Positions 1-5,416 of a DNA stretch of 6,919 nt are shown piece after piece. The DNA is from Candidatus Peregrinibacteria bacterium (GTDB lineage Bacteria > Patescibacteriota > Gracilibacteria > UM-FILTER-43-11). The notes beneath the pieces are model-generated. The model worked only from the letters and a program-made list of their open reading frames with translations. It ran no database searches and was not told the DNA's origin. Positions within the stretch are counted from its first letter, which is position 1. Every line of letters starts with the position of its first letter. The translations under genes and the position numbers were made by a program. The stretch is taken from assembly GCA_016220125.1 (NCBI GenBank), contig JACRIF010000040.1:1-6919 (forward strand), read 5' to 3'.

Positions 1-2
1 CC

Positions 3-422
3 CGAGGCATCGGGAAGGTGAGCCTTCCGCGCGCCATCAGCTTCACCGCCGCCCTGTACTCGCTCGGCATCCCGCCTGAATTCATTTCGAGCGGACGTGG
101 ATTACGCGAAGCCCGTAAGCAAGGCCTGATGGACACCATCGAGAAAAACTACCTGAACCTGAAAGCCGATTTTGTGCATGCGGGCAAATACCTGAACAAG
201 GAAAATCTGGTCCAGCTCGCGAAACTGTATCCCGAGTTCAAGGAAGTCGAAATGGATGTGCAGGAAATGGAAAATTATTTCGGCCACGAGCTCGGACCTA
301 TCAAACCCAAGCATTTCATCCACCGAAACCTGGTTTCATCGATTTACCTGCGCCACCAGATGGGGGAACGGTTTGACGATGAATTGGAGAGGGCAGCGGA
401 GATCAGGAAAAGCCTTGGATAG
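3..422 (+). CDS. ppcA: Archaeal-type phosphoenolpyruvate carboxylase, C-terminal fragment
   Basis: This is the 3' end of a gene that enters from the left edge; the frame is open from base 3 and closes with TAG at 420-422. The GTG at 18 is internal, because the preceding codons read RGIGK and continue into a conserved-looking stretch. The segment LPRAISFTAALYSLGIPPEF resembles the C-terminal region of the archaeal-type PEP carboxylase family (PEPcase_2, about 500 residues), which differs from the large bacterial enzyme. The family carboxylates phosphoenolpyruvate with bicarbonate to oxaloacetate in the cytoplasm. About 140 residues are present, ending in a charged helical tail. Catalytic residues upstream are outside the window. 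The family call rests on remembered motif similarity. An aminotransferase able to use oxaloacetate lies just downstream. Confidence 0.72.
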   Translation, partial: RGIGKVSLPRAISFTAALYSLGIPPEFISSGRGLREARKQGLMDTIEKNYLNLKADFVHAGKYLNKENLVQLAKLYPEFKEVEMDVQEMENYFGHELGPIKPKHFIHRNLVSSIYLRHQMGERFDDELERAAEIRKSLG

Positions 423-424
423 TT

Positions 425-472
425 CGAATTGGTGAACGAATTGGTGGCCGGATAGGTGACCGAATTGGTGAA
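425..472. repeat. Four tandem 12-base repeats
   Basis: Four uninterrupted 12-base units start 3 bases after the upstream stop codon: CGAATTGGTGAA (425-436), CGAATTGGTGGC (437-448), CGGATAGGTGAC (449-460) and CGAATTGGTGAA (461-472). Units 1 and 4 are identical; unit 3 is the most diverged. No frame through them belongs to a supported gene. Each unit contains or resembles TTGGTG, a possible -35 hexamer, and the last one is suitably spaced from a -10-like box before the aminotransferase. Confidence 0.85.
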
Positions 473-501
473 CAATAGCACTAACACCTATCATCTAAAA
501 T
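465..501 (+). promoter_or_regulatory. Putative promoter of the aminotransferase gene
   Basis: TTGGTG at 465-470 lies 18 bases before TATCAT at 489-494; an alternative -10 is TAAAAT at 496-501. The ATG is at 517 and no purine-rich ribosome binding site precedes it (the sequence before it is CTATTACCTTCAAAT). The transcript would therefore have a very short leader of about 10-20 bases. The same TCTAAAAT string occurs before the ferritin gene on the other strand. The -35 hexamer is part of the last 12-base repeat. Confidence 0.4.
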
Positions 502-516
502 CTATTACCTTCAAAT

Positions 517-1686
517 ATGATTTCAAACCGCCTTCAGCACACCAAACCGTCGGCGACGTTGGCGATCAACGCCAAGGCGATCGAGATGAAAAAGCGGGGA
601 ATTGATGTGATCAAATTTGGGACGGGGGAACCTGATTTCGACACGCCCGACAACATCAAGGCCATGGTTGTGAAAGCGGTTGAGGAGGGGTTCACCAAAT
701 ACACGGCGACCGATGGCATTTCAGAGCTCAAAGAGGCCATCTGCAACAAATTGTTACGGGACAACGCCATTGCGACAAAGCCCGAGAACGTGATCGTGAG
801 CAATGGGGGAAAACAGGCCCTCTACAACTGTTTCATGGCCCTGCTCAACCCGGGGGACGAGGTCATTTTGCCTTCGCCCTATTGGGTGAGCTATGCGGAT
901 ATGGTCGAGCTGGCGGAAGGCGTGGTCAAAACCGTGGACACGACGGGAAACCGATTCAAGCTGACCGCCGAAATGGTGAGAAATGCGATCGGGCCCAAGA
1001 CCAAAGCCCTTGTGCTGAACAGCCCGGGCAATCCCACGGGCGCTGTGATCGATCGGAAAGAAATCGAGGCCATCGCACAACTGGCCCTGAAGCATGATTT
1101 TTTTGTGGTTTCGGATGAAGTGTACGAATGCTTCAATTACACGGGCGAGCCCTCGTTTTCCATCGCCAGCATTCCCACAATGAAGGATCGGGTATTCACG
1201 GTCAACGCGGTCTCCAAAACCTACGCCATGACGGGTTGGAGGATTGGTTATTTAGCGGGCCCCGCCGACTTTGTGAAGGGCATGGCGACCCTTCAGGGCC
1301 ACATGACCTCGAACCCCTGTTCGATTGCCCAAAAGGCCGCTCTGGAAGCGCTGAACGGACCCCAGGATTCGGTGAAGGCCATGGCAACCGAATACCGAAA
1401 ACGCCGGGATTTTGTTTTTGAAACCATGAATCGGATTCCAGGGTTTAAACTTGAGATGCCCGAGGGCGTTTTTTACGCCTTCCCCGATGTTTCCGCCTGC
1501 TACCAGGGATCCATTTTGGACAGCGTGTCCTTTTCGCAATTCCTGCTCGAAAAAGCGCGCGTGGCCGTGATTCCCGGGATCGCCTTCGGACAAGAAGGCG
1601 ACCGCTTCATCCGCCTTTCCTACGCCTCGTCGATGAAGGATTTGGAGGAGGGGTTGGAACGGATACGGAAGGCGGTGGGGGAATAA
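517..1686 (+). CDS. aspC: Class I PLP-dependent aspartate aminotransferase
   Basis: A complete 389-residue pyridoxal-phosphate aminotransferase of fold type I, the usual length for subgroup Ib aspartate aminotransferases. Visible landmarks are the N-terminal GTGEPDFDTP, residues SNGGKQAL near 95-102 (phosphate-cup region), NSPGNPTG at 168-175, SDEVYE at 199-204 with the Asp that pairs with the PLP pyridine nitrogen, and VSKTYAMTGWRIGY at 232-245 carrying the Schiff-base Lys234 and Arg242. Arg366 in FIRLSYA should bind the substrate alpha-carboxylate. The reaction interconverts oxaloacetate/glutamate and aspartate/2-oxoglutarate in the cytosol; specificity for prephenate or other acids cannot be excluded from sequence alone. 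The start is the first in-frame ATG next to a -10-like box, with no Shine-Dalgarno. It follows a PEP carboxylase gene, which would supply oxaloacetate. Confidence 0.92.
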   Translation: MISNRLQHTKPSATLAINAKAIEMKKRGIDVIKFGTGEPDFDTPDNIKAMVVKAVEEGFTKYTATDGISELKEAICNKLLRDNAIATKPENVIVSNGGKQALYNCFMALLNPGDEVILPSPYWVSYADMVELAEGVVKTVDTTGNRFKLTAEMVRNAIGPKTKALVLNSPGNPTGAVIDRKEIEAIAQLALKHDFFVVSDEVYECFNYTGEPSFSIASIPTMKDRVFTVNAVSKTYAMTGWRIGYLAGPADFVKGMATLQGHMTSNPCSIAQKAALEALNGPQDSVKAMATEYRKRRDFVFETMNRIPGFKLEMPEGVFYAFPDVSACYQGSILDSVSFSQFLLEKARVAVIPGIAFGQEGDRFIRLSYASSMKDLEEGLERIRKAVGE

Positions 1687-1706
1687 TATCGTACCAAGAC
1701 CACCTC

Positions 1707-1748
1707 CTCCGCAGCTGCGTGCGGAGACTCCTCCTTTGAAAGGAGGAG
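1707..1748. repeat. Pair of adjacent palindromes in intergenic space
   Basis: Two hairpins stand side by side after the aminotransferase. The first is CTCCGCA-GCTGCG-TGCGGAG (1707-1726, 7-bp stem, 6-base loop). The second, at 1728-1748, is a perfect 10-bp inverted repeat around a single central G, with arms CTCCTCCTTT and AAAGGAGGAG. No T-run follows, so they are not a standard intrinsic terminator, though they could slow the polymerase or protect the 3' end of the aminotransferase mRNA. They look like dispersed palindromic repeats. The first stem closely resembles the hairpins found in the tRNA operon at 6304-6321 and 6525-6543. Confidence 0.75.
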
Positions 1749-1789
1749 AAACTTTGGAGTGGCCAATTTTATGCCGAGAACCAAGCGAT

Positions 1790-1819
1790 TTGACAGACAT
1801 TAAAAAATAGAGTTAAGAT
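1790..1819 (+). promoter_or_regulatory. Sigma-70-type promoter for the phosphatidyltransferase gene
   Basis: A perfect TTGACA at 1790-1795 is followed, after an 18-base spacer, by TAAGAT at 1814-1819. Transcription would start near 1826, giving a leader of roughly 78 bases that carries a hairpin and a strong ribosome binding site. It lies in an intergenic region and points at the only downstream gene. Confidence 0.7.
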
Positions 1820-1827
1820 GCACGTCT

Positions 1828-1859
1828 GCGTCGGATTCCTATTTCAGGAGATCCTACGC
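1828..1859 (+). promoter_or_regulatory. Imperfect hairpin in the 5' leader of the phosphatidyltransferase mRNA
   Basis: Starting at the predicted 5' end of the transcript, the arms GCGT / GGAT / CCT (1828-1831, 1833-1836, 1838-1840) pair with AGG / ATCC / ACGC (1846-1848, 1851-1854, 1856-1859) around the loop ATTTC, with small internal mismatches: 11 base pairs in all. It lies well upstream of the ribosome binding site at 1891. It could stabilise the mRNA or be part of a regulator; no known riboswitch class is recognised. Confidence 0.45.
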
Positions 1860-1890
1860 GAAAACCGTGTTCCTTAACCCAAACCGAAGA

Positions 1891-1897
1891 GAGGAGG
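1891..1897 (+). promoter_or_regulatory. Strong Shine-Dalgarno sequence deciding a GTG start
   Basis: GAGGAGG lies 6 bases before GTG at 1904. It is the only clear Shine-Dalgarno in this window and fixes the non-ATG start of the phosphatidyltransferase. The other genes lack such a site. Confidence 0.8.
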
Positions 1898-1903
1898 AAA
1901 ACC

Positions 1904-2773
1904 GTGGACAATGAACTTCCTGCAACCATTGCAGGAGGAGTCGTTATTGCGCTCCTCCTATGGTTCATGCCTAAGCCAACCCTGGTTCGCCTGGGAAGCA
2001 TTTCGCTCCCGGAGCTTGGGCATTTTCGCCCCTTTGCCCCCAACTGGCTCACCGCTTACAGCATCGTGATAACCCTTTGGGGCTATAGCATCTATCAAAC
2101 CCATACGGCCTTGGGGGTTTGGATCGCTGTTTTTGGAGGCATGCTGGATCATTTGGACGGCAAAATGGCCTTCAATCTTGGCCAGAACCTCTCCTCGCCC
2201 CTCACCTGGACGCAAGGAATGATGAACCAAGTGTTCGGCGAAACGACCGATGCGCAAAAGGTCACCCGAAACAAACGTCTCGGCGCTGCCAAGACTTGGG
2301 TCGGCCAACTGTGGATCGAGATGAACTTTCCCGGAGGCACCGACCTGGGGAAAGTTTTTGACCCCTTCGGCGACAAGCTGAAGAGCCTCACCATCATGTT
2401 CTGCATGGCGGACGCGGGGCTTCTGAGCCCATGGCTGGTCGGTATCCTGGCGATCCCTGAATTGGCTGGCACCGTGACCCGACGACCCTTTTACTACTTC
2501 CAGCGATTCACGCAGGACTCGAAAGCAACCGCGGTTGGCAAATACAAAGCTCTTGCGCAGTGGGTTGCCATCATCCTTTGCATCCCCTTCCAAAAGCATT
2601 GGCTCAGCCCCGGTGATTCGGCCTTCGAAGCGAAATGGGCGCTCAACTGGATTCTTGGCCTCACGATCCTCCTCGCTTTCGCCAGCGTTGCCTCACGCTT
2701 CAAGTGGGTACGTCGCCAACGCGAAGTGAAAGAGGTTTTGGAATCGCTCGAGAAAACCACCGAGCACGAGTAA
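1904..2773 (+). CDS. CDP-alcohol phosphatidyltransferase family membrane protein with an interrupted signature
   Basis: A 289-residue membrane protein starting at GTG. The first half of the CDP-alcohol phosphatidyltransferase signature, D-x2-D-G-x2-A-R, is seen as D82-HL-D85-G86-KM-A89, with Phe90 in place of Arg. The second half, G-x3-D-x3-D, is G149-KVF-D153-PFG-D157-K. In the family these halves are separated by 8 residues; here 58 intervene (91-148), a polar stretch rich in Trp, Gln and Asn. All four metal-binding aspartates are kept. Hydrophobic segments are seen near 8-22, 51-80, 161-188, 217-229 and 246-261, and AVGKYKALAQWVAIIL (210-225) resembles the PgsA region following the active site. 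The family transfers a phosphatidyl group from CDP-diacylglycerol, or uses a related CDP-alcohol, in phospholipid synthesis. The acceptor alcohol is not evident. It is transcribed alone between its own promoter and terminator. Confidence 0.75.
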   Translation: MDNELPATIAGGVVIALLLWFMPKPTLVRLGSISLPELGHFRPFAPNWLTAYSIVITLWGYSIYQTHTALGVWIAVFGGMLDHLDGKMAFNLGQNLSSPLTWTQGMMNQVFGETTDAQKVTRNKRLGAAKTWVGQLWIEMNFPGGTDLGKVFDPFGDKLKSLTIMFCMADAGLLSPWLVGILAIPELAGTVTRRPFYYFQRFTQDSKATAVGKYKALAQWVAIILCIPFQKHWLSPGDSAFEAKWALNWILGLTILLAFASVASRFKWVRRQREVKEVLESLEKTTEHE

Positions 2774-2788
2774 AGGAAACACGGACTT

Positions 2789-2821
2789 GAGCGGCCTGGA
2801 TTCACCTCCAGGCCGCTCTTT
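2789..2821 (+). terminator. Strong intrinsic terminator after the phosphatidyltransferase gene
   Basis: A perfect 11-bp GC-rich stem, GAGCGGCCTGG (2789-2799) with CCAGGCCGCTC (2808-2818), encloses an 8-base loop and is followed by a short TTT run. It lies 15 bases after the stop codon and separates this gene from the cupredoxin gene. Confidence 0.85.
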
Positions 2822-2877
2822 CCCTATGCAAATCATACTATTATGATTAAAATTCGGATGGTCATTAAACACACTTT

Positions 2878-3333
2878 ATGAAAAAAATAATTTCCCTTTT
2901 ATCCCTCTCATTGATTGCGGTTGCGCTGATGGGTTGTTCAGGTGCCCCAACCCCAAAATCAGAGGCTGTGGACCCAAAGCCCATTGTCGATGCGACCAAC
3001 GAAAAAAAGCCTGATGCCGCCCCAGCCCCAACAGCCCCCGTGGCCAAGACCACGAGCCCGGCAAAACCCAAAGTCGCGCCCCCGTCCGCCCCAAAACTGG
3101 TCACCATTTCAAATTTCGAATTCAGCCCGTCCCAGTTGACCATCAACAAGGGGGAGACCGTCAAATGGGTCAACAAGGACAGCGCACCGCACACCGTGAC
3201 CTCGGACGCTTTCAAATCCAACCAATTGCAACAAAACAATTTCTACACCGAAACCTTCACGAAACCAGGCACCTACCCCTATCACTGCACCTTTCACCCC
3301 TCCATGGTGGGAAGCATCCTTGTTAAGCAATAA
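2878..3333 (+). CDS. Plastocyanin-like cupredoxin lipoprotein (blue copper protein)
   Basis: A 151-residue secreted lipoprotein. The N-terminus has KK, a hydrophobic core and the lipobox LMGC with Cys20 as the lipidated residue. A Pro/Ala/Lys-rich linker (about 22-72) holds the domain away from the membrane. The C-terminal part (about 73-151) is a small cupredoxin: ISNFEFSPSQLTINKGETVKW is the typical first strand pair, and the type 1 copper ligands are His105 (APHTV), Cys137, His140 and Met143 (CTFHPSM). It should be a one-electron carrier on the outer face of the cytoplasmic membrane. It has no Shine-Dalgarno; AT-rich -10-like boxes lie at 2839-2853. The next gene begins 6 bases after the stop, so the two are probably co-transcribed. 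Confidence 0.9.
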   Translation: MKKIISLLSLSLIAVALMGCSGAPTPKSEAVDPKPIVDATNEKKPDAAPAPTAPVAKTTSPAKPKVAPPSAPKLVTISNFEFSPSQLTINKGETVKWVNKDSAPHTVTSDAFKSNQLQQNNFYTETFTKPGTYPYHCTFHPSMVGSILVKQ

Positions 3334-3339
3334 TCCATT

Positions 3340-3564
3340 ATGTTCCACCAAATCGCCTACACGCCAATCCTAGGCCTGCCCCTTGTCATGTGGGGGGGAC
3401 TCATCACTTTTGCCCTACTTTGCACCACTGGAACCTTGGGCTATCTGGTGTTCACGGGCAAAATGCCCACAGGGTTCAAGTGGCACAAGCGATGCGCTAT
3501 GGCCACTTTCGCCATGGGGTTCCTGCATGGGCTATTGGCTCTGCTTTCCTATTTCGGCCAATAG
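3340..3564 (+). CDS. Small two-helix membrane protein with conserved-looking histidines
   Basis: A 74-residue protein with two hydrophobic helices (about 15-38 and 51-72) joined by a short basic loop, GKMPTGFKWHKR. His49 in KWHKR and His63 in FLHGLLA lie at or in the second helix and could be haem or metal ligands; this is suggestion, not proof. It begins 6 bases after the cupredoxin stop with no other promoter, so it is likely the second gene of a cupredoxin operon and may pass electrons to or from that protein across the membrane. No family name is recognised with certainty. The start is the first ATG after the upstream stop; there is no clear ribosome binding site. Confidence 0.75.
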   Translation: MFHQIAYTPILGLPLVMWGGLITFALLCTTGTLGYLVFTGKMPTGFKWHKRCAMATFAMGFLHGLLALLSYFGQ

Positions 3565-3603
3565 ACGCCCTGATTTTTAAGGCTAGGGGCGGATCAAAGC
3601 CGC

Positions 3604-3861
3604 TCAATTCTTCTTCCAGAAAAGAAAGAAGGGCTTTTTCCTCTTTTTCAGCTCGTAGAGGGCAAACATCGAGGCCAAAACAAAAATGACCTGAAGGGGG
3701 ATAAAGATCATATCCCTGAGATAGACGCTGTACACCTCGAGCAGGCAACCCCCGATGATGAAATAGATATTTTCCCGAACCCGATCCTTGGTCAAAACCC
3801 CGATGGTGATGAACACCAAGCCCAGAGCGCCTATGATTTTTGGCAGTAGGCTGAGATCCAT
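3604..3861 (-). CDS. Small three-helix membrane protein, unknown function
   Basis: An 85-residue protein on the minus strand ending in TGA. Hydrophobic segments lie at about 7-23, 31-48 and 51-70, followed by a strongly basic tail (KKRKKPFFLFWKKN) that would stay in the cytoplasm. No catalytic motif is seen. It converges with the two-helix protein gene, leaving 39 bases between the stops. An extended -10 box lies about 24 bases before the start, and no Shine-Dalgarno is present. Its reality rests on hydrophobic pattern, plausible promoter and clean fit between neighbours. Confidence 0.65.
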   Translation of the reverse strand: MDLSLLPKIIGALGLVFITIGVLTKDRVRENIYFIIGGCLLEVYSVYLRDMIFIPLQVIFVLASMFALYELKKRKKPFFLFWKKN

Positions 3862-3884
3862 GTTGTTTTTGTTAGGATGGATCC

Positions 3885-3893
3885 ATCATAACA
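3885..3893 (-). promoter_or_regulatory. Extended -10 promoter element for the three-helix protein gene
   Basis: Read on the minus strand, TGTTATGAT matches an extended -10 (TG, one base, then TATGAT at 3890-3885). No good -35 is visible, as is usual for extended -10 promoters. Transcription would start about 17 bases before the ATG at 3861. Confidence 0.45.
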
Positions 3894-3894
3894 C

Positions 3895-3918
3895 AAAAAG
3901 CCTATGGCCCGATGAGGC
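3895..3918 (-). terminator. Weak possible terminator after ferritin
   Basis: On the minus strand, GCCT and AGGC (3918-3915 and 3903-3900) can pair around an 11-base loop and are followed by TTTTT (3899-3895). The stem is only 4 bp, so read-through into the three-helix protein gene is possible. Confidence 0.3.
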
Positions 3919-3932
3919 ACAAAAGAGTGCTA

Positions 3933-4412
3933 TTAGCTGTTCCCACCCCTTTTCCCCAGAAGCGCGTCCAGTTCACCATTCGGGAGTGTTTTGAATTGAT
4001 CAAGGACCTTCTGGACCTGCTCCTCCTCTTCCACCTGCTCGTCGATGAACCATTGGAGCATCGATTGGGTCGCCACATCGTTCTCCTTGCCGGCCAGTTT
4101 ATGCAAATCGTGGATACGGCCCGTGATGAACTTCTCATGCTCCAAGGCGGCTTCGAAGGCCTTTTGGGGCGATTCAAAATCGGATGGGGGCATGGCCAAG
4201 GCATCCAGGATGACGTTACCGCCGTGCGTGCTCACAAAATCGAAGAACCTCATGGCGTGCTTCACCTCTTCACTCGCCTGCTCCTTCATCCAGCTGGAGA
4301 AGCCCCTTAGGCCCCTGAAAGCGAAAAAGGCGGCCATGGAAAGGTAAAGGTAGGAGGAGTAAAGTTCCTCGCGTATTTGATCGTTGAGGGCTTTTTGGAC
4401 AGCGGAGTTCAT
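3933..4412 (-). CDS. ftnA: Ferritin, non-haem iron storage protein (FtnA-like)
   Basis: A complete 159-residue four-helix-bundle ferritin, close in length and residue spacing to E. coli FtnA (offset by one). The ferroxidase ligands are Glu16 (EELYSS), Glu49 and His52 (ASEEVKH), Glu93 (EHEKFITG), Gln126 and Glu129 (DEQVEEEE); Tyr23 and the extra glutamates 48, 125 and 128 that form the third iron site in bacterial ferritins are also present. It should assemble into a 24-subunit cytosolic shell, oxidise Fe(II) and store it as ferric mineral. There is no Met at a haem-binding position that would suggest bacterioferritin. It is divergent from the tRNA-Ala gene and appears to be expressed from a promoter only a few bases before the ATG, with no Shine-Dalgarno. 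Confidence 0.95.
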   Translation of the reverse strand: MNSAVQKALNDQIREELYSSYLYLSMAAFFAFRGLRGFSSWMKEQASEEVKHAMRFFDFVSTHGGNVILDALAMPPSDFESPQKAFEAALEHEKFITGRIHDLHKLAGKENDVATQSMLQWFIDEQVEEEEQVQKVLDQFKTLPNGELDALLGKRGGNS

Positions 4413-4423
4413 GATTCAAATTT

Positions 4424-4452
4424 TAGATAAAAAGTATGGATTATTCTATCAA
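4424..4452 (-). promoter_or_regulatory. Ferritin promoter giving a nearly leaderless mRNA
   Basis: On the minus strand TTGATA (4452-4447) and TATCTA (4429-4424) are separated by exactly 17 bases. The expected start of transcription, about 7 bases further on, falls within about 5 bases of the ATG at 4412. The first 12 bases after the box (AAATTTGAATC and the A of ATG) contain no ribosome binding site. Confidence 0.6.
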
Positions 4453-4488
4453 ATTCAACCCGCAAACGACAGCCCAAATAAAAAGGCA

Positions 4489-4518
4489 TTGCGCTTAAAA
4501 AGATTTATCGTATAAAAT
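4489..4518 (+). promoter_or_regulatory. Promoter for tRNA-Ala(GGC)
   Basis: TTGCGC at 4489-4494 and TATAAA at 4511-4516 (within GTATAAAAT) are 16 bases apart. The start would be near 4524, leaving about a 50-base leader before the tRNA. That leader can form a stem of TGC-ATTCGC (4525-4533) with GCGAAT-C-GCA (4550-4559), one C bulged, just upstream of the RNase P cleavage site. Confidence 0.55.
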
Positions 4519-4573
4519 ACCCTCTGCATTCGCTTTCGACCAACCTTTGGCGAATCGCATTCATAAGCACCGT

Positions 4574-4650
<77 letters not shown>

Positions 4651-4687
4651 ATAGAATATTTTGAATTTAAATTGAGCAAGCGTAAGT

Positions 4688-4960
4688 ATGAAGAAATGTG
4701 TTTATATCCTACTTTGCCGTAACGCACGGTTTTATGTTGGTAGTGCCAAAAATCTTGAGGATCGCCTCTCCCAACATCATTCGGGCAGGGTTTTTTCGAC
4801 TCGAAATCTGCGCCCTTTTACCTTAACCTTTTCCCAATCATTTGCATCCATACAAGAAGCTCGCCGAACTGAATACTGGCTTAAAAAACAAAAGGACAAA
4901 GACCTGTTATTAAAGATTATTTCAGATGGAACTATCCGAATGGTGAGCGGTCCGGTGTGA
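4688..4960 (+). CDS. GIY-YIG family small endonuclease
   Basis: A 90-residue single-domain GIY-YIG protein of the YhbQ/UPF0213-like, UvrC-N-terminal-like type. Seen in order are VYILLC (residues 5-10, the GIY strand with Tyr6), FYVGSAKNLEDRLSQH (15-30, with YVG and catalytic-type Arg26), FSTRN (36-40), and EARRTEYWLKKQ (57-68), which holds the usual acidic metal-binding Glu (Glu57 or Glu62 by position). The fold cuts DNA with a bound metal ion; free-standing members have uncertain targets. It begins 37 bases after tRNA-Ala(GGC), without a clear Shine-Dalgarno. Its last codons (GPV, TGA) lie inside the palindrome that abuts the duplicated tRNA 3' end, so gene and repeat form one unit. Confidence 0.85.
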   Translation: MKKCVYILLCRNARFYVGSAKNLEDRLSQHHSGRVFSTRNLRPFTLTFSQSFASIQEARRTEYWLKKQKDKDLLLKIISDGTIRMVSGPV

Positions 4961-4968
4961 CACCGGAC
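4950..4968. repeat. Perfect 9-bp palindrome at the islet/tRNA-repeat junction
   Basis: GTCCGGTGTGACACCGGAC is perfectly self-complementary around one central G. It ends exactly where the duplicated tRNA 3' end begins (4969) and contains the TGA stop of the GIY-YIG gene. It sits where an anticodon arm would be: GAGCG before it and AGGTC after it match the bases flanking the anticodon arm of tRNA-Ala(GGC). Confidence 0.85.
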
Positions 4969-5001
4969 AGGTCAGGGGTTCAAATCCCCTTATCTCCACC
5001 A
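4969..5001 (+). pseudogene. Duplicated 3' end of tRNA-Ala(GGC)
   Basis: This is an exact 33-base copy of 4618-4650: variable loop, T arm (AGGGG-TTCAAAT-CCCCT), acceptor 3' strand and CCA. The bases upstream code for the GIY-YIG C-terminus and give no acceptor 5' strand or D arm at proper spacing, so it is not a complete tRNA. It could still fold a T arm and, with the palindrome before it, a tRNA-half-like RNA. Confidence 0.9.
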
Positions 5002-5027
5002 ATAAAACTACGATAAACCTGATCCAC

Positions 5028-5048
5028 CCACCATTGAGGTGGTTTTTT
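5028..5048 (+). terminator. Intrinsic terminator after the tRNA-Ala/GIY-YIG unit
   Basis: CCACC (5028-5032) pairs with GGTGG (5038-5042) around ATTGA and is followed by TTTTTT. It would end transcripts that run through tRNA-Ala(GGC), the GIY-YIG gene and the duplicated tRNA end. Confidence 0.75.
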
Positions 5049-5050
5049 GT

Positions 5051-5079
5051 TTTTCCAATGTCTCGCAATGAACTATAAT
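5051..5079 (+). promoter_or_regulatory. Putative promoter of the 102-residue protein gene
   Basis: TATAAT at 5074-5079 is a perfect -10; the bases 17 upstream (TTTTCC, 5051-5056) are a poor -35. The start would be near 5086, about 22 bases before the ATG at 5108, in a leader without a Shine-Dalgarno. Confidence 0.5.
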
Positions 5080-5107
5080 GAAAAACTAACCTTAGCGCTC
5101 CCATACT

Positions 5108-5416
5108 ATGGAAAAGAAACCCGAAACTTCCGTGGACCCATTCGAGGCCATGCAAACGCTCACAGGCAAACGGCTCAAAAACGAACAAAAGAGGTTGGCC
5201 GAACAAGGTTTTACGCTTCATGGCCACTACAGCGGGGGCGAAGAGGGCATGGGCACATTTGTGATGCTCATCGCCAAACTGATGGCGGAAAAAGCCGAAT
5301 TCAAGATGATCGACAACACCTCGCAGGTGGAAATTTGGATCAAGCCCTCCGCTGTGGAAAACGTCGCGGAGGAAACGCGCGCAAAAGTTTTGCCCTTGGT
5401 TCGCTCGGAAGGCTAA
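5108..5416 (+). CDS. Small soluble protein of unknown function
   Basis: A 102-residue protein with no signal peptide, membrane helix or cysteine. Residues 15-34 look helical and charged (MQTLTGKRLKNEQKRLAEQG), followed by a Gly/His-rich turn (FTLHGHYSGGEEGMGT, 35-50), a helix (51-63), and a strand-like segment QVEIWIKPSAV (73-83) before a final helix. No family is recognised. A perfect TATAAT lies 28 bases before the ATG, and codon use matches the neighbours. Its stop overlaps the stop of the convergent methyltransferase by 4 bases (5413-5416). Confidence 0.7.
   Translation: MEKKPETSVDPFEAMQTLTGKRLKNEQKRLAEQGFTLHGHYSGGEEGMGTFVMLIAKLMAEKAEFKMIDNTSQVEIWIKPSAVENVAEETRAKVLPLVRSEG

Noticed and set aside
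425..472. CRISPR array
   Set aside because: The 12-base units are contiguous with no spacers and there are no cas genes.
1252..1800. A 182-codon minus-strand open frame under the aminotransferase
   Set aside because: It is antisense to a well-supported aminotransferase and has no motif or start signal.
3566..3603. Bidirectional terminator between the converging small membrane protein genes
   Set aside because: Only 4-5-bp stems with large loops (CGCCC/GGGCG, GCGG/CCGC) can be drawn and no T-run follows on either strand.
4528..4559. Regulatory element in the tRNA-Ala(GGC) leader
   Set aside because: A bulged 9-bp stem with a long loop can be drawn, but nothing beyond ordinary tRNA leader structure supports a specific role.
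4906..5001. A second complete tRNA (possible tRNA-Ser UGA) ending at 5001
   Set aside because: No acceptor 5' strand or D arm pairs at the right spacing, the hairpin loop lacks U33, and the upstream bases code for the GIY-YIG C-terminus.
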